Source: Opitutia bacterium UBA7350 (GTDB taxonomy: Bacteria > Verrucomicrobiota > Verrucomicrobiia > Opitutales > Coraliomargaritaceae). From it: a stretch of 6,808 bases of DNA. The translations under genes were made by a program, and so were the position numbers. The notes under the pieces are model-generated. The model ran no database searches, was not told the origin of the DNA, and saw only the letters and a program-made list of their open reading frames with translations. The DNA is taken from assembly GCA_002470925.1 (NCBI GenBank), contig DKOX01000108.1:1-6808 (forward strand), given 5' to 3'. Positions 1 to 5,276 of the stretch are shown here, one piece after another. Every line of letters starts with the position of its first letter. The stretch's first letter is position 1.

Positions 1-443
1 CGTTTTTCAAGGGCGGCGAGGGCCTCGGGATTGGGGGCGGTTCCGGGGGCGAGGTAGCGTCGGGTTTTGGGGCGCATCCCGCGACGAATGGCAGGCGGAA
101 TCATGGCCTCGAGGACCGCCTCGGGACTGGTGGCGTAATAATGGCGTGCCCAGTGGAAGAGTTCAATGAGTTCAGCGGTGAGGACGGGAAAATCCTGCAC
201 GACCTCGTAGAGCATCTTGAGTTTACCCGGTGGGATTTCCTGATCGCTGCCGGTGCGGAGCACGACCCCCAGTTCGCTACGGCGCCGGAGAGGGATCCGA
301 ACGAGGGAACCGACCGCAATCTGAGGCTGGGCAGCGGGTGGCACGGCGTAAGCAAGGGCTTTGTCAAAACCCGAAAGCGGCACAACCTCGACAATCGTCG
401 GGATGGAGGGCTTCGTTTTCGGTCTTGGTTTCGCGTCACTCAT
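1..443 (-). CDS. priA: Primosomal protein N' (replication restart helicase PriA), N-terminal part, runs off left edge
   Basis: PriA recognises stalled or repaired forks and reloads the replicative helicase. Only the first 147 codons are in the window; the frame stays open to base 1. Residues 14-62 read like the PriA 3'-DNA-binding domain: a beta strand (TIVEVVPLSGFDKALAYAVP), then a 'G-S-L-V-R-I-P-L-R-R-R-S-E-L-G-V-V' stretch matching the family pattern 'G-x-x-V-x-V-P-F-G-x-R-x-x-x-G-x-V'. Residues 91-120 (LIELFHWARHYYATSPEAVL, then PPAIR) match the end of that domain and entry into the winged-helix domain. Helicase motifs would lie off the left edge. The start is the ATG at 443-441, the first after the upstream stop in a compact gene set; no good Shine-Dalgarno precedes it. 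It lies 31 nt after the TPR gene and is probably cotranscribed with it and fur. The family call rests on N-terminal pattern alone. Confidence 0.85.
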   Translation of the reverse strand, partial: MSDAKPRPKTKPSIPTIVEVVPLSGFDKALAYAVPPAAQPQIAVGSLVRIPLRRRSELGVVLRTGSDQEIPPGKLKMLYEVVQDFPVLTAELIELFHWARHYYATSPEAVLEAMIPPAIRRGMRPKTRRYLAPGTAPNPEALAALEK

Positions 444-474
444 GTGCAGGTAGGGCCACTGGGAGCGAGACCGC

Positions 475-837
475 TTAACCCACTTCTAATTCATGGATCA
501 ATTCCCCAAAGGGTTTGTAGTCCTGTAGTTGCAGGAGGTCAGGGTCGTTGCGCATCCAGTGATAGTCTTTAAAGCCCAGACTTACGGCGTTGCGGATCGC
601 GCGGGTGGCTTCAGACTTGCGACCCTTCAGCGCGAGACTGCAGCCCAAATTATAATGGGCAGTGGCGTCATGGGGAACAAGGCGCACCAGCTTGCGATCG
701 ATTTTGAGGCCTTCATCGACCTGCCCCGCCTCGGTGTAGAGTTGCGCGAGAATGGTGGCGACCTTTACATCGCGGGGCATCCGTTTGTGGAGATCCGCAA
801 AAAAACTGAGCTCAAAGGCGTATTTGGTTTTTTTCAT
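475..837 (-). CDS. Small tetratricopeptide-repeat (TPR) protein
   Basis: A 120-residue protein with no signal peptide or membrane segment, so probably cytoplasmic. Two TPR-like helical hairpins are visible: residues about 24-57 (VKVATILAQLYTEAGQVDEG, then LKIDRKLVRLVP) and about 58-91 (DATAHYNLGCSLALKGRKSE, then ATRAIRNAVSLGF). They show the usual A-x-L-Y-x-x-G and Y-N-L-G-x-x-L-A spacing. The C-terminal MRNDPDLLQL segment is typical of the last repeat in short TPR proteins. TPRs bind peptides or proteins; the partner here is unknown. The start chosen is ATG at 837, 17 nt after the fur stop. A TTG at 882 would add 15 residues (MRQAGNLVLNDRALV) but overlap fur by 28 nt; neither has a convincing Shine-Dalgarno. 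Its place between fur and priA suggests one transcript, not necessarily one function. Confidence 0.8.
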   Translation of the reverse strand: MKKTKYAFELSFFADLHKRMPRDVKVATILAQLYTEAGQVDEGLKIDRKLVRLVPHDATAHYNLGCSLALKGRKSEATRAIRNAVSLGFKDYHWMRNDPDLLQLQDYKPFGELIHELEVG

Positions 838-854
838 TACCAGCGCGCGGTCGT

Positions 855-1388
855 TCAGGACGAGGTTCCCGGCTTGTCGCAATTGTCGCAGGTTTTTGAA
901 TCATGCCCGCCCTTGCAACGCGCCATCACTTGCAGGCGTTGGCTGACCACTTCCATACCGAGCTTATCCGCCACGGTCTTCCCATACCATTCCATGAAGG
1001 GCGCATCGATCTCAAAGATCTTATCGGTTTCTACGCAAATGACCTGTGCCTTGAAGGTGTTGGTATTTTTATTTGCCATGTAGAATTTGTAATCCCGACC
1101 GACATCGACCTCGCGGATGAGCCCACTCTCCGTCAAAATCGGCAGAGCCCGGTAAACCGTGGCCCGCGAGACCGTGTCATCAATCGCGCGCGCTGCTTCC
1201 AGTAATTCCTCCGCCGTGAAATGATCCTCGTGCTGATACGCCGCATCAAAGATTGCAAGTCGCTGGTTCGTGACCCGCAGACCCTTGCTGCTCAGGAATT
1301 CACGGAAGGTATTGTGGACTTCGTCCGGGTTGGCGTTTGGATTAACCATGTTTCTTATTGAGACAGAATTGAGACCTGATGCCCCCAT
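855..1388 (-). CDS. Fur-family transcriptional regulator with degenerate metal sites
   Basis: Fur-family proteins are dimeric DNA-binding repressors, usually metal-responsive. Residues 24-104 carry the family winged helix: FLSSKGLRVTNQRLAIFDAA, H53-x-x-H56-F-T-A-E-E-L, then recognition helix SRATVYRALPILTESGLI. The dimerisation half is recognisable (V-I-C-V-E-T-D-K-I-F-E-I at 116-127; L-G-M-E-V-V-S-Q-R-L-Q-V-M-A-R-C up to C158) but its ligands are not: Fur's HHHDH is TFKAQ (111-115), the CxxC is C118-x-x-T121, and the late His is Gln150. The tail instead has C158, H162, C167 and C170. The start drawn is ATG 1388, preceded by AAGAAGGGGG; ATG 1349 (MVNPNANPDEV) is equally plausible and would give 164 residues. 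First gene of the leftward fur-TPR-priA set, divergent from rplU. Fur versus Zur, PerR or Mur cannot be decided. Confidence 0.88.
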   Translation of the reverse strand: MGASGLNSVSIRNMVNPNANPDEVHNTFREFLSSKGLRVTNQRLAIFDAAYQHEDHFTAEELLEAARAIDDTVSRATVYRALPILTESGLIREVDVGRDYKFYMANKNTNTFKAQVICVETDKIFEIDAPFMEWYGKTVADKLGMEVVSQRLQVMARCKGGHDSKTCDNCDKPGTSS

Positions 1389-1476
1389 GGCAAGCCCCCT
1401 TCTTGTTTCACGGATAAAATAAACGAATTTCTGCTTGATTTCGGGCGCAGGGATGCTTTTCTACAACGCTTTTCCC
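1389..1476. promoter_or_regulatory. Divergent intergenic region between the Fur-family gene and rplU
   Basis: These 88 nt must hold the promoter of rplU-rpmA and probably that of the leftward fur-TPR-priA set. The AT-rich core is at about 1403-1432 (TTGTTTCACGGATAAAATAA followed by ACGAATTT). It contains TTGTTT and ATAAAAT-like elements, but I find no well-spaced -35/-10 pair for either strand that I would defend. No palindrome resembling a Fur box is visible, so autoregulation is not supported by sequence. A second ATG in frame with rplU at 1453 would add eight residues to L21, which family length argues against. Confidence 0.4.
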
Positions 1477-1791
1477 ATGAAAGCGACAATCCGTACACAA
1501 GGCCGACAATTCACCGTCTCCGAGGGCGACATCCTCAAGGTTAACGCCTACCCAGACACCAATGCCGGCGACACCGTCAGCATCGAGGAAATCCTCATGC
1601 TTGGCGAAGGTGCGGACACCCGCTTCGGTTCTCCGCTTATTGCAGGCGCCAGCGTCAAAGCGACCGTCCTTGAAAACAAGAAGGACAAGAAGATTACCGT
1701 CTTTAAAAAGAAGCGTCGTCAGGGCTACAAGCGTCGCCGCGGTCACCGCCAGCACCTTTCCATCATCAAGATCGAATCCATCAACGGATAA
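1477..1791 (+). CDS. rplU: 50S ribosomal protein L21
   Basis: L21 is an early-binding large-subunit protein that contacts 23S rRNA. The 104-residue product is the normal length for the family (about 103). It shows the hallmark start MKATIRTQGRQFTVSEGD, the central beta-barrel region with G-D-x-V-x-I-E-E-I-L-M and P-x-I-A-G-A-S-V-K-A-T-V-L, and the basic C-terminal signature K-K-K-R-R-Q-G-Y-K-R-R-R-G-H-R-Q. The start is ATG 1477 because the family begins there; the reading frame stays open upstream, with another ATG at 1453. No Shine-Dalgarno precedes ATG 1477 (CTTTTCCC), unlike rpmA behind it. rplU precedes rpmA by 27 nt, the near-universal bacterial arrangement, and the pair is surely cotranscribed. 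Confidence 0.97.
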   Translation: MKATIRTQGRQFTVSEGDILKVNAYPDTNAGDTVSIEEILMLGEGADTRFGSPLIAGASVKATVLENKKDKKITVFKKKRRQGYKRRRGHRQHLSIIKIESING

Positions 1792-1803
1792 CACCCTCTA
1801 ACT

Positions 1804-1809
1804 AAGGAG
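1804..1809 (+). promoter_or_regulatory. Shine-Dalgarno of rpmA
   Basis: AAGGAG lies 9 nt before the ATG at 1819. It is among the few clear Shine-Dalgarno sequences in this window and fixes the rpmA start. Confidence 0.85.
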
Positions 1810-1818
1810 ATTTAAAAA

Positions 1819-2073
1819 ATGTCACATAAAAAAGGACAAGGAACTTCAAAGAACGGACGCGACAGTCACTCACAGCGTCTTGGTGTGAAGAAATTCGGCG
1901 GTGAGTCCGTCGTTGCAGGCAACATCATCATGCGCCAGCGCGGCACGCGTTATCACCCCGGCCAAAACGTTGGCATGGGTCGCGACCACACCCTCTTTGC
2001 GCTCAAGGACGGCAATGTCGCTTTCGATAAAGCTCACCGCAAAATCAACGTTGTTGAAGCGGCTGCCAGCTAA
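1819..2073 (+). CDS. rpmA: 50S ribosomal protein L27
   Basis: L27 sits at the peptidyl-transferase centre, with its flexible N-terminal tail reaching toward the tRNA acceptor ends. The 84-residue product has the family length and hallmark order: H-K-K-G-x-G-T-S-K-N-G-R-D-S near the start, then R-L-G-V-K-K-F-G-G-E-x-V-V-A-G, I-I-x-R-Q-R-G-T-R-Y-H-P-G, and V-G-M-G-R-D-H-T-L-F-A. The tail begins directly after Met with S-H-K-K, so it lacks the cleaved N-terminal extension known from Firmicutes L27. It has a strong Shine-Dalgarno and is followed 27 nt later by an intrinsic terminator, so the rplU-rpmA operon ends here. The obgE gene that often follows rpmA in other bacteria is absent. Confidence 0.98.
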   Translation: MSHKKGQGTSKNGRDSHSQRLGVKKFGGESVVAGNIIMRQRGTRYHPGQNVGMGRDHTLFALKDGNVAFDKAHRKINVVEAAAS

Positions 2074-2100
2074 GCAAGTAGACATCCCGTTCCCGGCACG

Positions 2101-2131
2101 ATCCTGCACAATAAAAAGTGCGGGATTTTTT
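2101..2131 (+). terminator. Rho-independent terminator of rplU-rpmA
   Basis: A 9-bp stem (ATCCTGCAC at 2101-2109 with GTGCGGGAT at 2118-2126, one T-G wobble) encloses an 8-nt A-rich loop and is followed by five T (2127-2131). It lies 27 nt after the rpmA stop. Read on the minus strand the same hairpin has no T-tract after it, so it is a weak candidate for ending the converging lol operon. Confidence 0.88.
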
Positions 2132-2146
2132 GTGCTCATGAAGCTC

Positions 2147-3199
2147 CTAGTAACTTGGCATCGCGACCCGCACACCGCCCGCATTCAATGAATCATGCAC
2201 CATTTCGGTAAAAGTCATATAGCGCACCCCCGCCTCAAAGCTCGTTAGCCGCACCGGCGCACCCGTCCGGATGGAATTCACAAAATCAGACTCCACCTGC
2301 CAACCGACGCCCTCTGACGAATCCGGCGCAACTTCAACCTGCGAGGATTGATTCACTTCCCGCAGGAAAAGTTTTTCATTCAGCGCATCAAAATACAGCG
2401 ACCCCTTCGTGCCATTTAAACAAAACTCCATGGTAGCAGGCCCGGACTCCACTCCGCTAAAATGATACACAAAACGCGCCGCAGATTCAGCAAAACGACC
2501 CACAATGCTCAAGCTGTCCGGAATCTCAACTTTTGAAGCAGCAGTGGAACCCGGATAGAACCGTTTGTCCTGAAAGACCGCTCCATCTGCAATGAGCCAT
2601 TCAGGATCCATTCCCAGCCAACGCAAAAGCGTCTCATACAAAATTCCCATCGTTAAGATATTCTTACCGGAAAGCTCGCGATCGGACCGCCAGGTCATGG
2701 GGGCCTGAGGATCTGCCAAAGATCCACTTATGTGCATCACGCGCACTTCCAACAAGTCGCCAATCGCACCGGCGTTCAAGAGCTCACAAATCTTTGAGTC
2801 ATAATTCAGAGAAAAGGGAGCGGGCACCACCTGAGCAACCAACTGAGGGTTCGCTTTTGAGGCCACAAGCATCGCGCGCGCTTCCTCGAGGTCAGCCGCC
2901 ATACGCGCCTCGCAAAGAACGTGCTTGCCCGCTTCTAAAGCAGCAATCGACGCCTCAGCGTGCAGATACGGCCACGTCCCGATACAAACGGCGTCAATCC
3001 TCGGATCTGCAATAATCGCGCGCCAATCATCCACCGCAGAAGCGATGCCAAATGCCTCGGCCACTGCAGTCGAAGAGGCGCGGCTACGATTTGCCACCGC
3101 GCATAATTCAACACCCTCAATTGCCTTAAAACCCGGCAGGTGCATTTTGCGGGTATTTGCCCCCGCCCCAATAAATCCTACCCGAAGTGTTTTCATCAT
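2147..3199 (-). CDS. Gfo/Idh/MocA-family NAD(P)-dependent oxidoreductase, EKP-lacking type
   Basis: A 350-residue protein with the two-domain layout of the family. The N-terminal Rossmann fold begins MMKTLRVGFIGAGANTRKMH (dinucleotide-binding G8-x-x-G11-x-G13). It continues through V-A-N-R-S (35-39) and D-A-V-C-I-G-T (69-75) to G-K-H-V-L-C-E-A-R-M-A (91-101). The usual E-K-P lysine is absent (E97-A98-R99). In the C-terminal alpha/beta domain, the helix that normally carries the catalytic His/Asp pair reads NILTMGILYETLLRWLG (180-196), with neither residue in place. The end (FEAGVRYMTFTEMVHDSL) is typical. Members oxidise or reduce sugars and related compounds; the substrate here is unknown and classical catalysis is doubtful. 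It lies 34 nt after lolD, probably in that operon. Start is one of the tandem ATGs at 3199 and 3196; upstream extensions would overlap lolD. Confidence 0.88.
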   Translation of the reverse strand: MMKTLRVGFIGAGANTRKMHLPGFKAIEGVELCAVANRSRASSTAVAEAFGIASAVDDWRAIIADPRIDAVCIGTWPYLHAEASIAALEAGKHVLCEARMAADLEEARAMLVASKANPQLVAQVVPAPFSLNYDSKICELLNAGAIGDLLEVRVMHISGSLADPQAPMTWRSDRELSGKNILTMGILYETLLRWLGMDPEWLIADGAVFQDKRFYPGSTAASKVEIPDSLSIVGRFAESAARFVYHFSGVESGPATMEFCLNGTKGSLYFDALNEKLFLREVNQSSQVEVAPDSSEGVGWQVESDFVNSIRTGAPVRLTSFEAGVRYMTFTEMVHDSLNAGGVRVAMPSY

Positions 3200-3233
3200 A
3201 ATTTTTATTGGCTCAATTAAATCTCCTACGCGC

Positions 3234-3929
3234 CTATTCGAGGTGCCCGAGGTGCAAAGTACACACACGGTCGGCACGCTTTGCATATTCTGGATTATGG
3301 GTCACCAAAATCAAACTTTTGCCCTCTTCCGCAACCAACTCCAGCAAGAGATTCATCACCGCCTCCCCGGTGGCCTCATCGAGGTTGCCGGTCGGTTCAT
3401 CCGCCAAAATTAACGGGGGGTCATTGATCAAGGCTCGCGCCACCGCGACCCGCTGACGTTCTCCACCGGAAAGCTTGGTGGAATGATGATGGATGCGCGC
3501 CCCCATCCCGACCCGTTCAAGAAGGGCCTCCGCGCGCGCGCGATGGGCGTGCGTCAGCTTGCCCGCAATCCGTGCACCCAGCAGGACGTTTTCCAGCGCA
3601 TTCAATTCCGGCGCGAGGTAGTACGCTTGAAAAACAAAACCCATCATCGCAGCGCGTCGGCGCGCCAAAGCAGAACCGGATTTTCCAATAATATTTTCAC
3701 CGCCCCAAATCAAAGTCCCCGCATCCGCGGCTTCCAATCCCGAGAGAATATTCAAAAGTGTTGATTTTCCACAACCGGACTCTCCGCGAATGCTGACACT
3801 CTCACCCGCTCCAATCGCGAAATCAACGCGCTGTAGAACCGGGATTGCTTTTTCCGCCCCCGGGAAGGACTTCTCCAGCGCGCGCGCTTCAAGTATGTAG
3901 GCATCCTCTTTCATCATTCTCTTATTCAC
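3234..3929 (-). CDS. lolD: Lipoprotein-releasing ABC transporter ATP-binding protein LolD
   Basis: Cytoplasmic ATPase that powers release of outer-membrane lipoproteins from the inner membrane. The 231-residue product carries all ABC motifs in order: Walker A GESGCGKST (about 49-57), Q-loop F-V-F-Q-A-Y-Y-L, signature LSGGERQRVAVARAL, Walker B and catalytic Glu LILADEPTGNLD, and H-loop LVTHNPEYA. The D-E-P-T-G-N-L-D form and the 'Y-L-A-P-E-L-N-A-L-E-N-V' stretch after the Q-loop are typical of the LolD/MacB/FtsE group. The permease next door favours LolD over MacB or FtsE. The start is GTG 3929, which has GGAGG nine nt upstream inside the permease gene and overlaps that gene's stop (GTGAATAA); ATG at 3917 or 3914 is the alternative. 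The 8-nt overlap indicates translational coupling with the permease. Confidence 0.93.
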   Translation of the reverse strand: MNKRMMKEDAYILEARALEKSFPGAEKAIPVLQRVDFAIGAGESVSIRGESGCGKSTLLNILSGLEAADAGTLIWGGENIIGKSGSALARRRAAMMGFVFQAYYLAPELNALENVLLGARIAGKLTHAHRARAEALLERVGMGARIHHHSTKLSGGERQRVAVARALINDPPLILADEPTGNLDEATGEAVMNLLLELVAEEGKSLILVTHNPEYAKRADRVCTLHLGHLE

Positions 3930-5169
3930 TGCGCAAAGCCTCCGCCGGACGCAAACGCGCCGCCCGAATCGCGGGCACCAAGCCCGCTAAAGTTGAAACC
4001 ACCAACGCAAAGACCGTCACCACGATAAAATCACTCGCCAGATAATGCACCGGCAATTGATACACATCGTAGATCCCGAGGAAATTGATCTCATTGCCGG
4101 TTAAGCTCGCATAAAAACCCAAAATTTGCGCTCGATATTGCAGTGAGAGCAACGCCAGGCCAATCCCGAGCACCGTGCCGGTGACTCCGATTACCATACC
4201 CTGCAGGCAAAAACTGGCTGCGACTTCGCGAGGCGGAGCACCCATCGCCACCAAGAGGCCGATTTCCCGTGTCTTCCGCAGGACTGCCATCATAAGCGCA
4301 ACCGCGATCGAAAAACAGGCCACCAGAATAATGAATATAATAATGAAAGAAATCACGAGTTTCTCCTGCTCGATTACGAAAAGAAAATCCTCGTTTGCCG
4401 CCTGCCAACTGATCGCCTGCAAGCCCCGCGGCAAAACCTCCGCCTCCAATTCCGCGCTCACCGCCTGCGCATCCGCGCCCGGTCTCAAGCGCACCGCCAA
4501 GCCATGCACTCCTTCACCCAAACCATACAACTCCTGCATGACCCGCAGCGTTGTAACAACCGTATTGCCATCCACCGCCGGCGATCCCGTCCGGAAGAAG
4601 CCCAGTACCTTGAATTCCCGCGGTAAAAGCACCTCGTCTTCCTTCAAGGCCTGCAACATCAGCGGCGTAAACACTTCCACCATCGATCCCGGCACCACCC
4701 GCAGACTATAGGCCAAGCCCTCGCCCAGAAAAACACCGCGGTCATCAAAATCATCAAACGATCCCACCGTAAGGAAACCCTCCATTGGAATCACCTTTGA
4801 CTCCTCCATGGGATCGATCCCGCGCACCATCGGGAACATTGGGCGGTTGTCGTGCTGCAGCATAATGACCCCCTCCGCAAAGGGGGCGGTGCCCACAACC
4901 ATGGCATTTGCATCCACCGAGGCCCGCCAGGATTCCCAGTCATCAATGATGCCCGAGCCCTTGATCCGGATATCCCCCTGCGTTTGCACAATGCGGGATC
5001 GGATATTTTCTCCAAAGCCGTTCATCACGCTTTGCACGATGATCAAAACGCATACCCCAAGTGTGACCCCCAGAATCGACATGAGGGAAAAAAAGGAAAC
5101 ACGACGCCCACTCGGGAACAACTGTTTCAGGGCGTGGTAAAAATACCAAGGCATGGCATACCATCTCAT
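3922..5169 (-). CDS. LolC/LolE-family lipoprotein-releasing ABC transporter permease
   Basis: Inner-membrane permease that, with LolD, extracts lipoproteins for outer-membrane delivery. The 415 residues show the family topology: a cytoplasmic start with the conserved WYFYHALKQLFPSGRRVSFF, TM1 at about 26-48, a large periplasmic domain (about 49-269, starting S-V-M-N-G-F-G-E-N-I), then TM2 271-296, TM3 322-344 and TM4 378-401. After TM2 comes the cytoplasmic coupling helix RKTREIGLLVAMGAPPREV, the MacB/FtsX-type contact with the ATPase. The C-terminus P-A-x-R-A-A-R-L-x-P-A-E-A-L-R is classic. Only one permease gene accompanies lolD, so LolC versus LolE cannot be chosen; a homodimeric (LolF-like) pump is possible. 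The start drawn is ATG 5169 (GGCGG just upstream); ATG 5154, giving MPWYFYHAL, fits family N-termini at least as well. First gene of the leftward operon. Confidence 0.92.
   Translation of the reverse strand: MRWYAMPWYFYHALKQLFPSGRRVSFFSLMSILGVTLGVCVLIIVQSVMNGFGENIRSRIVQTQGDIRIKGSGIIDDWESWRASVDANAMVVGTAPFAEGVIMLQHDNRPMFPMVRGIDPMEESKVIPMEGFLTVGSFDDFDDRGVFLGEGLAYSLRVVPGSMVEVFTPLMLQALKEDEVLLPREFKVLGFFRTGSPAVDGNTVVTTLRVMQELYGLGEGVHGLAVRLRPGADAQAVSAELEAEVLPRGLQAISWQAANEDFLFVIEQEKLVISFIIIFIILVACFSIAVALMMAVLRKTREIGLLVAMGAPPREVAASFCLQGMVIGVTGTVLGIGLALLSLQYRAQILGFYASLTGNEINFLGIYDVYQLPVHYLASDFIVVTVFALVVSTLAGLVPAIRAARLRPAEALRSE
3939..3943 (-). promoter_or_regulatory. Shine-Dalgarno deciding the GTG start of lolD
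   Basis: On the minus strand GGAGG (3943-3939) stands 9 nt before GTG 3929, inside the last codons of the permease gene. The alternative ATG codons at 3917 and 3914 have only a weak AAGAGA in front of them. The motif is also protein-coding, so its role is inferred. Confidence 0.5.
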
Positions 5170-5276
5170 CCAACCGCCCCCAAAGGGGAAGCGTAAAATT
5201 CTACTGACAAGGCTTTTATTTTAGGTGAAACTTTCCCTAAAGCGCAGCTATTGATATAAAAATAATCATTGCTCCT
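5170..5276. promoter_or_regulatory. Divergent intergenic region between the lolC/E gene and the DUF1800 gene
   Basis: A 107-nt AT-rich spacer that must serve the leftward lol operon and probably the rightward DUF1800 gene. Rightward, TTTCCC (5232-5237) and TATAAA (5255-5260) are 17 nt apart; the -10-like element is good and the -35 poor. It would put transcription start about 10 nt before ATG 5277, almost leaderless, which suits the missing Shine-Dalgarno there. Leftward, TAAAAT and TTGTCA elements are present but not well spaced. A small C-run/G-run hairpin (5177-5181 with 5185-5188) sits in the leader just ahead of the permease start. Confidence 0.4.

Noticed and set aside
101..439. 112-codon open frame on the minus strand
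   Set aside because: Out of frame with the priA start region on the same strand, which shows a clear PriA pattern; the composition is Arg/Ser/Pro-rich like an off-frame shadow.
529..1083. 184-codon open frame on the plus strand
   Set aside because: Antisense to the TPR and Fur-family genes, both with recognisable domains. Its translation shows no family pattern.
1435..1476. N-terminal extension of L21 by 8 to 14 residues (including ATG 1453)
   Set aside because: The L21 family starts at the MKATIRTQG segment and the 104-residue product already has normal length.
2101..2131. The rpmA terminator as a bidirectional terminator also ending the lol operon
   Set aside because: Read leftward, the stem is followed by CGTGCCGGGA with no T-run, so intrinsic termination in that direction is not supported.
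3200..3286. Extension of the oxidoreductase by 29 residues upstream of the tandem ATGs
   Set aside because: It would overlap the lolD coding end, and the Rossmann strand begins immediately after MMKTL, as expected for a family N-terminus.
4175..4711. 178-codon open frame on the plus strand, Ser/Thr/Arg/Lys-rich
   Set aside because: Antisense to the LolC/E permease; low-complexity shadow composition.
4869..4886. CCCCCT ... AGGGGG inverted repeat that could look like a terminator
   Set aside because: It lies in the middle of the permease coding sequence, has only a 6-bp stem, and no T-tract follows on either strand.
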